Shown: piece after piece, positions 14,499-22,877 of the stretch
Position numbering within the stretch: position 1 is the first letter of the stretch
Layout: the number at the start of each line of letters is the position of its first letter
Assembly: GCF_003385115.1 (NCBI RefSeq)
Contig: NZ_QUNI01000002.1
Coordinates: 1-64,000, forward strand
Origin: Flavobacterium aquicola
GTDB taxonomy: Bacteria > Bacteroidota > Bacteroidia > Flavobacteriales > Flavobacteriaceae
Direction: 5' to 3'
DNA: 64,000 nt
Made by a program: the position numbers and the translations under genes
The notes under the pieces: model-generated
Seen by the model: the letters and a program-made list of their open reading frames with translations, nothing else
What the model was told of the DNA's origin: nothing
Database searches by the model: none

Positions 14499-16424
14499 TT
14501 ATTTAAGTCTGTACTTTCGGTGGTTGTATAAATAGTATGGGACTATTACGTGTGCCAATGCATCCTTTGCTAAATTATCATCCAATTTTTGGGGTGTAAA
14601 AATAGTATCCTTTTCAACATGAAACTGTTGCGGTTTTTTATTGGGCTGCATAATGACTACTTCGTTTTCTACACGAAATGCATTGATATCATTAAACTGC
14701 ATTATGGCTCGTCCCGGAATTGAACCGGAAAGTTGAAACAGATTTCTGCCCGCCATAGGTGTTTTTATATCCATACCAATTTTCCCCAGCAATGTAGGCT
14801 GTATATCGATTTGGCTGCACAGCTTTTTGTATTTCTCATCTTTTGGAACATTTGGGCCAATAATCAGAGCAGGAATATGAAATTTATTTATAGGAACAAG
14901 ATGTTTACCATAAGTTCTGGTATTGTGGTCAGCAATTACAAGAAAAATGGTGTTTTTATAATATTCCTCTTTCTGAGCCTGTTTGAAAAATTGTCCAATT
15001 GAATAATCAGCGTACTTCATTGCATTATTAACCGTATTTTTTTGTTTATCGTAAAACTTAATTCTTCCATCGGGAAATTCGAAAGGCTCGTGATTTGAAG
15101 AAGAAAAAACCAATGAAACAAAAGGTTTATCTCCAAGGCTTTTGAAATAATTATTGGCTTTTGCCATTACATCTTCATCAGACCAGCCCCAAGTTCCGTG
15201 AAAAGCAGATTTTTTGGAATCAAAATCATCTTCATCAATAATTTTATCAAATCCATTACCGCTGAAGAAAGCTCCCATATTATCAAAATTGGCCATTCCT
15301 CCATAAATAAAACTGGTGTCGTATCCTTTTTGTTTCAATAATGAAGCAATCGTATAGAAATCTTTCTGCGAATTATTTAGCTTAACCACACTTTCTGAAG
15401 GAGAAGGCAAAAAACCAGTCACAACCGCCTCAATACCCCGCACGCTTCGGGTTCCTGTTGAAAATAAATTTGTGAATAACGTTCCTTCTTTCGTCAGTTT
15501 GTCAAACTCGGGAGTAAGTGGCAGGCCTCCAAGCGAACCTACATATTCGGCTCCTAAACTTTCTTCCAGAATAATCACAACATTGTAAGGTCTCTTTTTA
15601 ATGCTATCCGCTTTTTGAATATGCAATAACGGAATAGAATCATCCGTAAAATCGGCTGGCTTTACATCCATGTATTTTTTCACTCTCGAAATAGCTTCGG
15701 CATAATCCATTTTTCCATACATTTTTTCAGGATTTATTTCGTTTTTCATGGAATACAAAGCAAACGTAACTGTATAAAACGAATTAAGCCCAAGCGAATT
15801 GGTAAGGTGATCGGTCGAAAAAATAGCATTACTGGCGTTAATCGGTCTTTTGGAAGTCAGACTTGACCTTGCTCCGAAAAACACAAAAAAAGCAATTAGA
15901 GGAAATACCAATAATTTGGTTTTATAATTGGTTTCTCTAATTTCAAAAAGCGGTTTTCTATAACGGATTAATGCATAAACAAATCCAGCCAAAACAATTA
16001 TAGTAACAAAAATTGATGAAAGATAGCTTTTGAGCAAAGTTCCCACGACTTCCTTAGGATAAATCAGATAATCTATGAATAATTTATTCGGTCTAACGTC
16101 ATATTCATTAATAAAATCAAGCGTTGACAATTCTAAAAAAAGAATCAGTGTCAAAAACAAAATGAAATAGACAGTCAAAAAACCTTGTATTTTCTTTAGA
16201 AAAGAGTCTGGTACCAAAGCAATCAATGCTACAGGTAAAAAAAGAAGATAGCACAACGCTATAAGATCCATCCTTAATCCTATCGGAAAAATCAAACCAT
16301 AATTTGGTGTTTCAGTAACTCGGCTCTTAAAAATAAAAAACAATATAAAGCGGCTTACAGTTAGGATTGATAAACCAATTAAGAGAAAATTAATGAACGG
16401 TTTGGAAAACTGGATTTTTTTCAT
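14499..16424 (-). CDS. LTA synthase-family membrane phosphotransferase/sulfatase
   Basis: A 641-residue protein with about five transmembrane segments in the first 170 residues and a large extracytoplasmic alkaline-phosphatase-superfamily domain. Features include NVVIILEESLGAEYVG (metal site), LFSTGTRSVRGIEA with the probable catalytic Thr, SNHEPFEFPDG and VIADHNTR with metal-binding Asp and His. Relatives transfer phosphoglycerol or phosphoethanolamine to glycans or lipids; in a Bacteroidetes cell the likely target is a surface glycolipid or periplasmic glucan. It is a single gene divergent from the two-component system at 16617. Confidence 0.88.
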   Translation of the reverse strand: MKKIQFSKPFINFLLIGLSILTVSRFILFFIFKSRVTETPNYGLIFPIGLRMDLIALCYLLFLPVALIALVPDSFLKKIQGFLTVYFILFLTLILFLELSTLDFINEYDVRPNKLFIDYLIYPKEVVGTLLKSYLSSIFVTIIVLAGFVYALIRYRKPLFEIRETNYKTKLLVFPLIAFFVFFGARSSLTSKRPINASNAIFSTDHLTNSLGLNSFYTVTFALYSMKNEINPEKMYGKMDYAEAISRVKKYMDVKPADFTDDSIPLLHIQKADSIKKRPYNVVIILEESLGAEYVGSLGGLPLTPEFDKLTKEGTLFTNLFSTGTRSVRGIEAVVTGFLPSPSESVVKLNNSQKDFYTIASLLKQKGYDTSFIYGGMANFDNMGAFFSGNGFDKIIDEDDFDSKKSAFHGTWGWSDEDVMAKANNYFKSLGDKPFVSLVFSSSNHEPFEFPDGRIKFYDKQKNTVNNAMKYADYSIGQFFKQAQKEEYYKNTIFLVIADHNTRTYGKHLVPINKFHIPALIIGPNVPKDEKYKKLCSQIDIQPTLLGKIGMDIKTPMAGRNLFQLSGSIPGRAIMQFNDINAFRVENEVVIMQPNKKPQQFHVEKDTIFTPQKLDDNLAKDALAHVIVPYYLYNHRKYRLK

Positions 16425-16616
16425 ATTTGGGTATAATTTGGCAATTTAATAATTTCACAAAATAATAATTTAATTTTGAATTAATTCTGAATTAACATTA
16501 AAAAAAAAGAATATAGCTACAACAATATAATAAACTCAACTCTTCACAAGAGATTAAAGTATAGTCATTTTAATATTATTCAAATTTTCTTCAAAATTGA
16601 TTTTGTAAATTGCGAT

Positions 16617-17294
16617 ATGAAAATCTTAATTATAGAAGACGAGCAGGAAATTGCCCAAAGCATTGCGGATTATTTCAAGACTAACGGCATTCAATGTGAA
16701 ACGGCTGGCAATTATGCATTGGCTTTAAACAAAATCAATAATTACGACTACGATTGTATATTATTGGACTTAATGCTGCCTGATGGCGACGGATTTGATA
16801 TTTTGAAAGAATTAAAAAGCAAAAACAAAACCGAAGGCGTAATTATTATTTCGGCAAAAGAAACTTTGGACACCCGCATTGAAGGCTTCAATCTCGGTGC
16901 CGATGATTTTCTAACCAAGCCTTTTCATCTCTCGGAATTGCTGGTTCGCATGCAGGCACTCATCCGACGAAAGAATTTTCAGGGAAGCAACAGTATTGTT
17001 TTCAACGAAATCACTATTGATATTTTCTCCAAAACAGTTTCTGTCAATAATCAAAAATTGGATCTGACCAAAAAAGAAATCGATTTACTGCTGTTTTTAA
17101 TTGGCAACAACAAAAAAGTTTTGTCCAAAGGTGCCATTGCAGAACATCTTTCCGGTGATATGGCCGATATGCTCGATAATCATGATTTTATATACGCCCA
17201 TATCAAGAATCTAAAAAAGAAACTGCACGCAGCAGGAAGCGGCGATTACATCAAAACAATTTATGGCTTAGGCTACAAATGGGAAAATGAGTAA
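16617..17294 (+). CDS. OmpR-family response regulator
   Basis: A 225-residue regulator. The receiver domain (residues 1-115) has the acidic pair EDE near residue 7, phospho-acceptor Asp in CILLDLMLPDGDG, and Lys in FLTKPF. The winged-helix DNA-binding domain (about 130-225) ends with TIYGLGYKWE. It overlaps the kinase gene by 8 bases and is followed by a receptor gene, so the three probably form one unit. Confidence 0.95.
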   Translation: MKILIIEDEQEIAQSIADYFKTNGIQCETAGNYALALNKINNYDYDCILLDLMLPDGDGFDILKELKSKNKTEGVIIISAKETLDTRIEGFNLGADDFLTKPFHLSELLVRMQALIRRKNFQGSNSIVFNEITIDIFSKTVSVNNQKLDLTKKEIDLLLFLIGNNKKVLSKGAIAEHLSGDMADMLDNHDFIYAHIKNLKKKLHAAGSGDYIKTIYGLGYKWENE

Positions 17295-18546
17295 AAAACT
17301 ATTACATAAAACCACCAGCAGCTTTCTTGCATTTGCCATTGTCATATTGTTAGTGTCTGCACCCGTGTTTTACTACATCAGCCAGTGGCTTTACATTTAT
17401 GAAACAGATGAAGTACTGCATTTTCATAAAGGAGCATTTGTCAAGGAGAGTTATAAAAACTTCACGGAAGAAGACATCAAAGCCTGGAACAGATACAATC
17501 ATAATGTCATGATTGTTCCCGATATGGGAAAAACTAAAGATTCCATTTTTGGCAAAATGCTATATGATTCTATTGCCAAAGAAGAAGAACCTTTCCGTGT
17601 TATTTATGCTCCCGTAACTATAAATGGTAAAAAATACACCTATACCGAAAAGATTAATCTCGTAGAAATGGAAGGAATGGTAATGAATATTGCCATCATG
17701 TTCCTGTGCATTATTATTATCCTGCTGATAGGAATTATTTGGATCTCAAAAAGATCTGCAGCGAAAATCTGGAGGCCTTTTTACAATACACTCGGTCAAA
17801 TACATGATTTTGAAATCGATAAAAATAAGTCCCCAAACTTTGCCTCTACTGAAATCGATGAATTTAATCAGCTCAATAACAGCTTGGAACAGCTGATCGA
17901 AAAAAATACTGTCATTTATAAAAACCAAAGAGAATTTGTAGAAAATGCAGCGCACGAACTGCAGACACCGCTAGCTTTGTTTCAGACCAAAATTGATTCT
18001 TTATTACAATTGGAACTGAATGAAGAACAATCCTCTATTATAAGTTCTTTAAACAATGATGTTTCCAGACTTAATCGTCTTAACAAAAACCTGCTGCTCC
18101 TTTCCAAAATTGATAATGAAAACTACCTCGAGAAAAGCACTTTCGTTTTAAATGACTATATCGAAAAACATCTTGATTTTTTCACTGAACAGGCCGAAGC
18201 TAAAAATAGCAGCATTACAACTGAATTTTCTACAGCTCTTTCAATTACAGGAAATCCAGCTTTGACCGAAGTATTGATCAATAATTTATTTTTGAATGCC
18301 ATTCGCCACAATGAGAAAAACGGAAAAATAATCATTCGCATTCAGGACAATCAATTGATATTTTCTAATACAGGACAGACTCCATTAGCCATTGAAAAAC
18401 TGTTCAATCGTTTTTCTAAAATAAATCCTTCCTCACAGGGAAATGGCCTTGGTCTAGCGATTATAAAAAAAATAACTGAAATCAATCAATGGGAAATCGA
18501 ATATGCTTTTGATAACCAATTGCACAGTTTCAGCATTACATTTTAG
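17287..18546 (+). CDS. Sensor histidine kinase
   Basis: A 419-residue membrane kinase. Transmembrane segments lie at about residues 13-32 and 138-156, enclosing a roughly 100-residue sensor region. The H-box reads ENAAHELQTPLALFQ, the N-box VLINNLFLNAIRHNEKNG and the G-box GNGLGLAIIKKI. Pairs with the overlapping response regulator. The signal is unknown; the downstream beta-barrel receptor is the likely regulated target. Confidence 0.95.
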   Translation: MSKKLLHKTTSSFLAFAIVILLVSAPVFYYISQWLYIYETDEVLHFHKGAFVKESYKNFTEEDIKAWNRYNHNVMIVPDMGKTKDSIFGKMLYDSIAKEEEPFRVIYAPVTINGKKYTYTEKINLVEMEGMVMNIAIMFLCIIIILLIGIIWISKRSAAKIWRPFYNTLGQIHDFEIDKNKSPNFASTEIDEFNQLNNSLEQLIEKNTVIYKNQREFVENAAHELQTPLALFQTKIDSLLQLELNEEQSSIISSLNNDVSRLNRLNKNLLLLSKIDNENYLEKSTFVLNDYIEKHLDFFTEQAEAKNSSITTEFSTALSITGNPALTEVLINNLFLNAIRHNEKNGKIIIRIQDNQLIFSNTGQTPLAIEKLFNRFSKINPSSQGNGLGLAIIKKITEINQWEIEYAFDNQLHSFSITF

Positions 18547-18620
18547 AAATTCAGACTTCCTACAGAATCGATTTTGACATTTGTACTTTCTTTTACTAAC
18601 TTAAAATAGTACCTAATAAA

Positions 18621-21032
18621 ATGAGATTCAAAATAATTTTACTACTGTCTTTTATATTAACTCCTCTTTTTGATATAACAGCTCAAAACACCACAGCCAC
18701 TATTTCTGGCTTGATTAAAGATAAAACATCCAAAAATCCAGTTCCATATGCTAACATTGTTTTAAAATCTGCTAAAGACCAAAAAAGTCTTTTTGGAACC
18801 GTAACTAACGAAGAAGGAAGATTTAATTTCACAAGTGTACCATCTGGTAATTATTCATTGGAAATCAGTACAATTGGATACAAAACAATAACGCAAAAAA
18901 TATTCGTTGGAAACCTGTCAAATTTTCTGAATTTAAATACTATCAATATTGAGGAAGACAGTACTACATTATCCGAGGTAGTTGTAACTTCTAAAACACA
19001 AGAAGTCAGCGCCAAAATGGATAAAAAAGTTTTCTCCGTAGCCGATAATATTGCTCAAAGCGGAGGATCGGTTTTGCAGGCAATGCAAAATTTACCCGGA
19101 GTCACCTCACACGATGGTAAAGTACAATTAAGGGGAAATGATAAAGTAATAGTATTGATTGATGGCAAACAAACCGCTTTGACTGGGTTTGGCAATCAAT
19201 CGGGATTGGATAACATTCCTGCTTCTGCTATTGAAAAAATAGAAATCATCAACAATCCTTCGGCCAAATTTGATGCTAACGGAAATGCCGGAATCATCAA
19301 TATCATTTACAAAAAAAACAAACAAGAAGGATTTAATGGAAAAATCGGAATAGCATCCGGTTATGGTGCGCTTTGGGTTCGTAAAGAAAACCTGCCAACT
19401 ATTACACCGCAATATCAGGTGACTCCAAAAATAAATCCGTCGCTGTCTCTAAATTATCGCAAGAACAAAATAAACACCTATTTACAAGCCGATTATCTCT
19501 ACACCGAAAACCTCAATAAAAATGAATTCGTAACCCGAACGTATGACGACGGAACCGTAATCAATCAGCAGACCAAAAGAAACCGTGACACCCATTTTAC
19601 AACCATAAAAACTGGAATTGACTGGAATTATAACGACCAAAATACCTTTGCTTTTTCGGGTCTTTTTGGAAGTGAAAAAATCATAGATCACGGAGAAGAG
19701 CCTATTTTTAATGGCGATTATTCTCAGCGTCTTCGTCTTTGGCAGTTTTTGGAAGACGAACTAAAAACAACCGTTATGGCGAGTGTTTCCTATGAACATA
19801 AATTCAAGGAAGCAGGACATAAACTGAATGCAGGAATTAATTATACCTATCACCGAGAAGATGAAAAATACTTTTTTACGAATGTGATGCCTACTTTTAC
19901 AGGACAAGACGCTTTCAAACTGCTTTCGGATGAAAAAGTTGTAGATGTCAATCTGGATTATGTTCAGCCCTTGAAATATGGGCGTTTTGAAACGGGTTTT
20001 AAATTTAGACACAGAGAAATCCCAACTAACATGCAATTTTTCCCTGGAGAAAACTCTCCTATTGATGCAAATGCAGGCGGTTGGGCGACTTATAAAGAAA
20101 TCATTCCTGCATTGTATTCCACTTACATTTATGAATCAAATAAAATAGAAGCAGAACTCGGTCTTCGTTTGGAATATGTGGATTTAAAATATGACGTAAA
20201 TCCCAATCATCCTACTTACAAAAGTGATGGTTATAATTACACCGAGCCTTTTCCAAATCTGAGATTGGGTTATAAAATAGATGACCAAAATAAAATAACA
20301 GCTTTTTACAACCGTAGAGTCGACAGACCTAATGAAGTGGATATTCGTATTTTTCCAAAATATGATGATGCCGAAATTATAAAAGTCGGGAATCCTGCGC
20401 TTCGTCCGCAATTTACGAGCGCTTATGAAATTGGGTATAAAAAAAGTATGGAGAAAGGCTATTTTACGTCTTCACTTTATTACCGAATCGTAGATGGAAC
20501 CATTACGCGAATTGCCACTACTGCTCCTGACAGTAACATCATTTATAACGTATTCCAAAACGCAGACAAAAGCACCTCGGCAGGAATTGAAGCTGTATTT
20601 TCTAAGGAAATAAATTCTTGGTATTCATTTAATGTCAACGGAAATCTGTACCAAAATACGATCGATGCTTTTACGGTGACCAATTTATATCCTGTGCCTA
20701 GCACCTATACTGGTGAGCGTCAGCAAATGGTTTCCGGAAATTTAAAATGGAACAGTACTTTACAACTGGACAAAACCCTTAAAGGTCAGGTATCGGTTAT
20801 TTATCTTGCACCAGACATTATTCCACAGGGAAAAGTAAATTCAAGATTTTCTGTCGATGCAGGAATCAAAAAAACAATCCAAAAAGGCAAAGGGGAAGTT
20901 TTTATGAATGTAACTGACCTCTTCAATACGTTAGTAATACAAAAAGAAATTCAGGGAGAAGGATTTAGTTATAACAGCAAAGATTACTACGAAACTCAGG
21001 TAGTGCGATTTGGATATAGTTATAAATTTTAG
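18621..21032 (+). CDS. Outer-membrane receptor with carboxypeptidase-regulatory N-domain
   Basis: An 803-residue protein with a signal peptide (ending DITAQ), then a carboxypeptidase D regulatory-like domain (about 28-110). A TonB-receptor-type plug follows, with LQAMQNLPGVTSHDGKVQLR, VLIDGKQTALTG and PSAKFDANGNAGIINI, then a beta-barrel of the OMP_b-brl_3 kind ending in FGYSYKF. It likely takes up or senses a substrate at the outer membrane. It lies 74 bases after the kinase gene. Substrate not predictable. Confidence 0.9.
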   Translation: MRFKIILLLSFILTPLFDITAQNTTATISGLIKDKTSKNPVPYANIVLKSAKDQKSLFGTVTNEEGRFNFTSVPSGNYSLEISTIGYKTITQKIFVGNLSNFLNLNTINIEEDSTTLSEVVVTSKTQEVSAKMDKKVFSVADNIAQSGGSVLQAMQNLPGVTSHDGKVQLRGNDKVIVLIDGKQTALTGFGNQSGLDNIPASAIEKIEIINNPSAKFDANGNAGIINIIYKKNKQEGFNGKIGIASGYGALWVRKENLPTITPQYQVTPKINPSLSLNYRKNKINTYLQADYLYTENLNKNEFVTRTYDDGTVINQQTKRNRDTHFTTIKTGIDWNYNDQNTFAFSGLFGSEKIIDHGEEPIFNGDYSQRLRLWQFLEDELKTTVMASVSYEHKFKEAGHKLNAGINYTYHREDEKYFFTNVMPTFTGQDAFKLLSDEKVVDVNLDYVQPLKYGRFETGFKFRHREIPTNMQFFPGENSPIDANAGGWATYKEIIPALYSTYIYESNKIEAELGLRLEYVDLKYDVNPNHPTYKSDGYNYTEPFPNLRLGYKIDDQNKITAFYNRRVDRPNEVDIRIFPKYDDAEIIKVGNPALRPQFTSAYEIGYKKSMEKGYFTSSLYYRIVDGTITRIATTAPDSNIIYNVFQNADKSTSAGIEAVFSKEINSWYSFNVNGNLYQNTIDAFTVTNLYPVPSTYTGERQQMVSGNLKWNSTLQLDKTLKGQVSVIYLAPDIIPQGKVNSRFSVDAGIKKTIQKGKGEVFMNVTDLFNTLVIQKEIQGEGFSYNSKDYYETQVVRFGYSYKF

Positions 21033-21050
21033 ATTTAGCTTCTAAAAAAA

Positions 21051-21113
21051 TTGCCACATATTTAAAAGATTTTCACGGATTAATCTGTGTGAATCTTTTA
21101 AATCTGTGGCAAT
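21051..21113. repeat. Long imperfect inverted repeat (terminator or dispersed element)
   Basis: ATTGCCACA at the left pairs with TGTGGCAAT at the right, and an inner TTTAAAAGATT pairs with AATCTTTTAAA. It sits between convergent genes and may end both. The sequence resembles palindromes dispersed in Flavobacterium genomes. Confidence 0.7.
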
Positions 21114-21146
21114 AAAAATTGTCGATTTTTAATCAGCTCAATTGAT

Positions 21147-21899
21147 TTAGTTGAACTGTCTATTTTTCGTCAATTGTCCCGTTGCAATAACGACTATAAA
21201 TACAACAACTAACAGCAAACTTGCATTAATGTTACCCAAATTCATTCCTTCTGGTTTTGTCAAATAATCGCCCATTGTTGCACCAATTGGATGTGTCAAA
21301 ATAATCGCTGACCAATATAAAAGTTCTCTTGATATTTTTGTCAAATAAACCAGTCCGACAACAACAGAAAGAAGTAACAGCAAAAGTAAAGTACCTCCTT
21401 CAAAACCCAACGGTGTGTTGTGTGCCAGCAAATCACCAAATGCAGTTCCTAATGTACTTGAAGTTAAGATTGCTATCCAGTATAAAAACTCAGTACGTTT
21501 GTTCAGTCCGTTTTCTATTGTATTGGTTTTTGAATGGTATTTCCAAATACCAAATATAAACAGCAATGCAGCAGTCAATAGTATGGTTCCAAATGTGTAT
21601 CCCTCATTTTCTGTAAATCCTAATTCCAAATGAAAGAAGGATCTGCTTATAAAATCGGAGATTGTTGTTCCGGCTGTACTTGCCAATGTGACCACCATCC
21701 AATACAAAAGCGGTTTCTGGCTATTTGAGCAAATTGAAATTATAAGTGCAATTAAGAAAAGTGTGATTAGAGCAATTGTTCCTCCGCCATAGCCTAAATT
21801 AAATGTTTGGGAAATTAAATCACCTGCGGTCTCTCCCATTGTGTTGGCACTAATAATTAATGCCCAATAAAAAAGATTTATTTGGGGTAAATGTTTCAT
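21147..21899 (-). CDS. COG4705-like multi-pass membrane protein with four internal repeats
   Basis: A 250-residue protein with about eight transmembrane segments arranged as four repeats. Each opens with a YW motif and ends with a Gly/Asp signature: FYWALIISANTMGETAGD, LLYWMVVTLASTAGTTISD, FLYWIAILTSSTLGTAFGD and LLYWSAIILTHPIGATMGD. The conserved T-x-G-x-x-x-x-D pattern suggests a symmetric transporter-like core, but the family has no assigned function that I know of. It lies 10 bases downstream of the PAP2 gene, probably in one operon. Confidence 0.8.
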   Translation of the reverse strand: MKHLPQINLFYWALIISANTMGETAGDLISQTFNLGYGGGTIALITLFLIALIISICSNSQKPLLYWMVVTLASTAGTTISDFISRSFFHLELGFTENEGYTFGTILLTAALLFIFGIWKYHSKTNTIENGLNKRTEFLYWIAILTSSTLGTAFGDLLAHNTPLGFEGGTLLLLLLLSVVVGLVYLTKISRELLYWSAIILTHPIGATMGDYLTKPEGMNLGNINASLLLVVVFIVVIATGQLTKNRQFN

Positions 21900-21909
21900 T
21901 TATTAAAAT

Positions 21910-22674
21910 TTAAAACTGCATCACTAAACCGCATCCCATTTGTTTTCCGTTGTAATAAGGGAGAACCATTGAGGAAACTTTATTTTCTTTAGTTTTAGTG
22001 CTGAAAAGTTTTCTATTGACATAAGGATAAATCCAATAGGCCACTTTGGTACTTAGAATTCCAATTCCTGCTCCAGCCGCTACATCGGTCAGCCAGTGCC
22101 TGTTGTTGACAATTCTAAAAGCTCCGGTTGCAGAAGCCACAATATAGCCGCTTACTCCGTACCAAATGGATTTGTCTTTGTATTCCTGCCAAAGAAACTC
22201 TGCTCCGGCAAAAGCAGTAGCAGTATGCCCCGAAGGAAAGGAATTATTCGAAGAACCGTCTGGTCTTTCGACATGTGTAATGTTTTTTAAAGAAAGAACC
22301 GCAACGCTCATCATAAGATAGGAACTGGCCAAAATAATGGATCGGTCTTTGAGGTTATTTTTACCTGCCACTCCGCAGGCATTTAAAGCATAAACAGAAG
22401 CGGCTGGTGCATACTGCATAATATCATCAATCGAAAATTTCTGGTCAATATTTTCAGTTACTTCATCCTGGACCTCAAGATTATACCCCTTGAGCTGATC
22501 GCTGTTCAAACCAATAACACCATAGCCAATTAATACTGTGGGAATGATTAACTGCTTATAGTTAAATTTTAGATTCTGCACAGTGTCTTTTACCACAATA
22601 GTATCAGTTACACTGTTCTGTGCTGTCATTAAATGTGCTGACAGTAATACAATCCAAAGGCTGAAATATCTCAT
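21910..22674 (-). CDS. PAP2-family phosphatase
   Basis: A 254-residue protein with a signal peptide and membrane segments. All three phosphatase motifs are present: KNITHVERP (K-x6-RP), NSFPSGHT (PSGH) and RIVNNRHWLTD (R-x5-H-x3-D). It probably dephosphorylates lipid phosphates such as undecaprenyl or phosphatidylglycerol phosphate at the membrane. First gene of a probable two-gene operon with the COG4705-like protein. Confidence 0.9.
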   Translation of the reverse strand: MRYFSLWIVLLSAHLMTAQNSVTDTIVVKDTVQNLKFNYKQLIIPTVLIGYGVIGLNSDQLKGYNLEVQDEVTENIDQKFSIDDIMQYAPAASVYALNACGVAGKNNLKDRSIILASSYLMMSVAVLSLKNITHVERPDGSSNNSFPSGHTATAFAGAEFLWQEYKDKSIWYGVSGYIVASATGAFRIVNNRHWLTDVAAGAGIGILSTKVAYWIYPYVNRKLFSTKTKENKVSSMVLPYYNGKQMGCGLVMQF

Positions 22675-22776
22675 TACAACTGTTTTAAAATCAATACAAA
22701 GTACAAATTCAATTCTGAATTAATTTTGAATTAGAATTTTTACCGATTGTTTTTGTAAGCTGGATTTTAATTTACT

Positions 22777-22840
22777 CTCGCGAAAACGCGAAGACGCAGA
22801 GAAATACAGCCATAACTTTGCGTCTTCGCGTCTCTGCGAG
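22777..22840. repeat. GC-richer palindromic repeat
   Basis: CTCGCGAAAACGCGAAGACGCA (first 5 and last 14 bases conserved) pairs with TGCGTCTTCGCGTCTCTGCGAG on the other side of a 17-base loop. It stands out from the AT-rich surroundings. Related words (CCTTGCG, CTTTGCG) recur at 61150-61200 between proA and proB. Confidence 0.7.
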
Positions 22841-22877
22841 AATTATAATTAGATAAAAAAAAGCTTGCAGGAAATCT

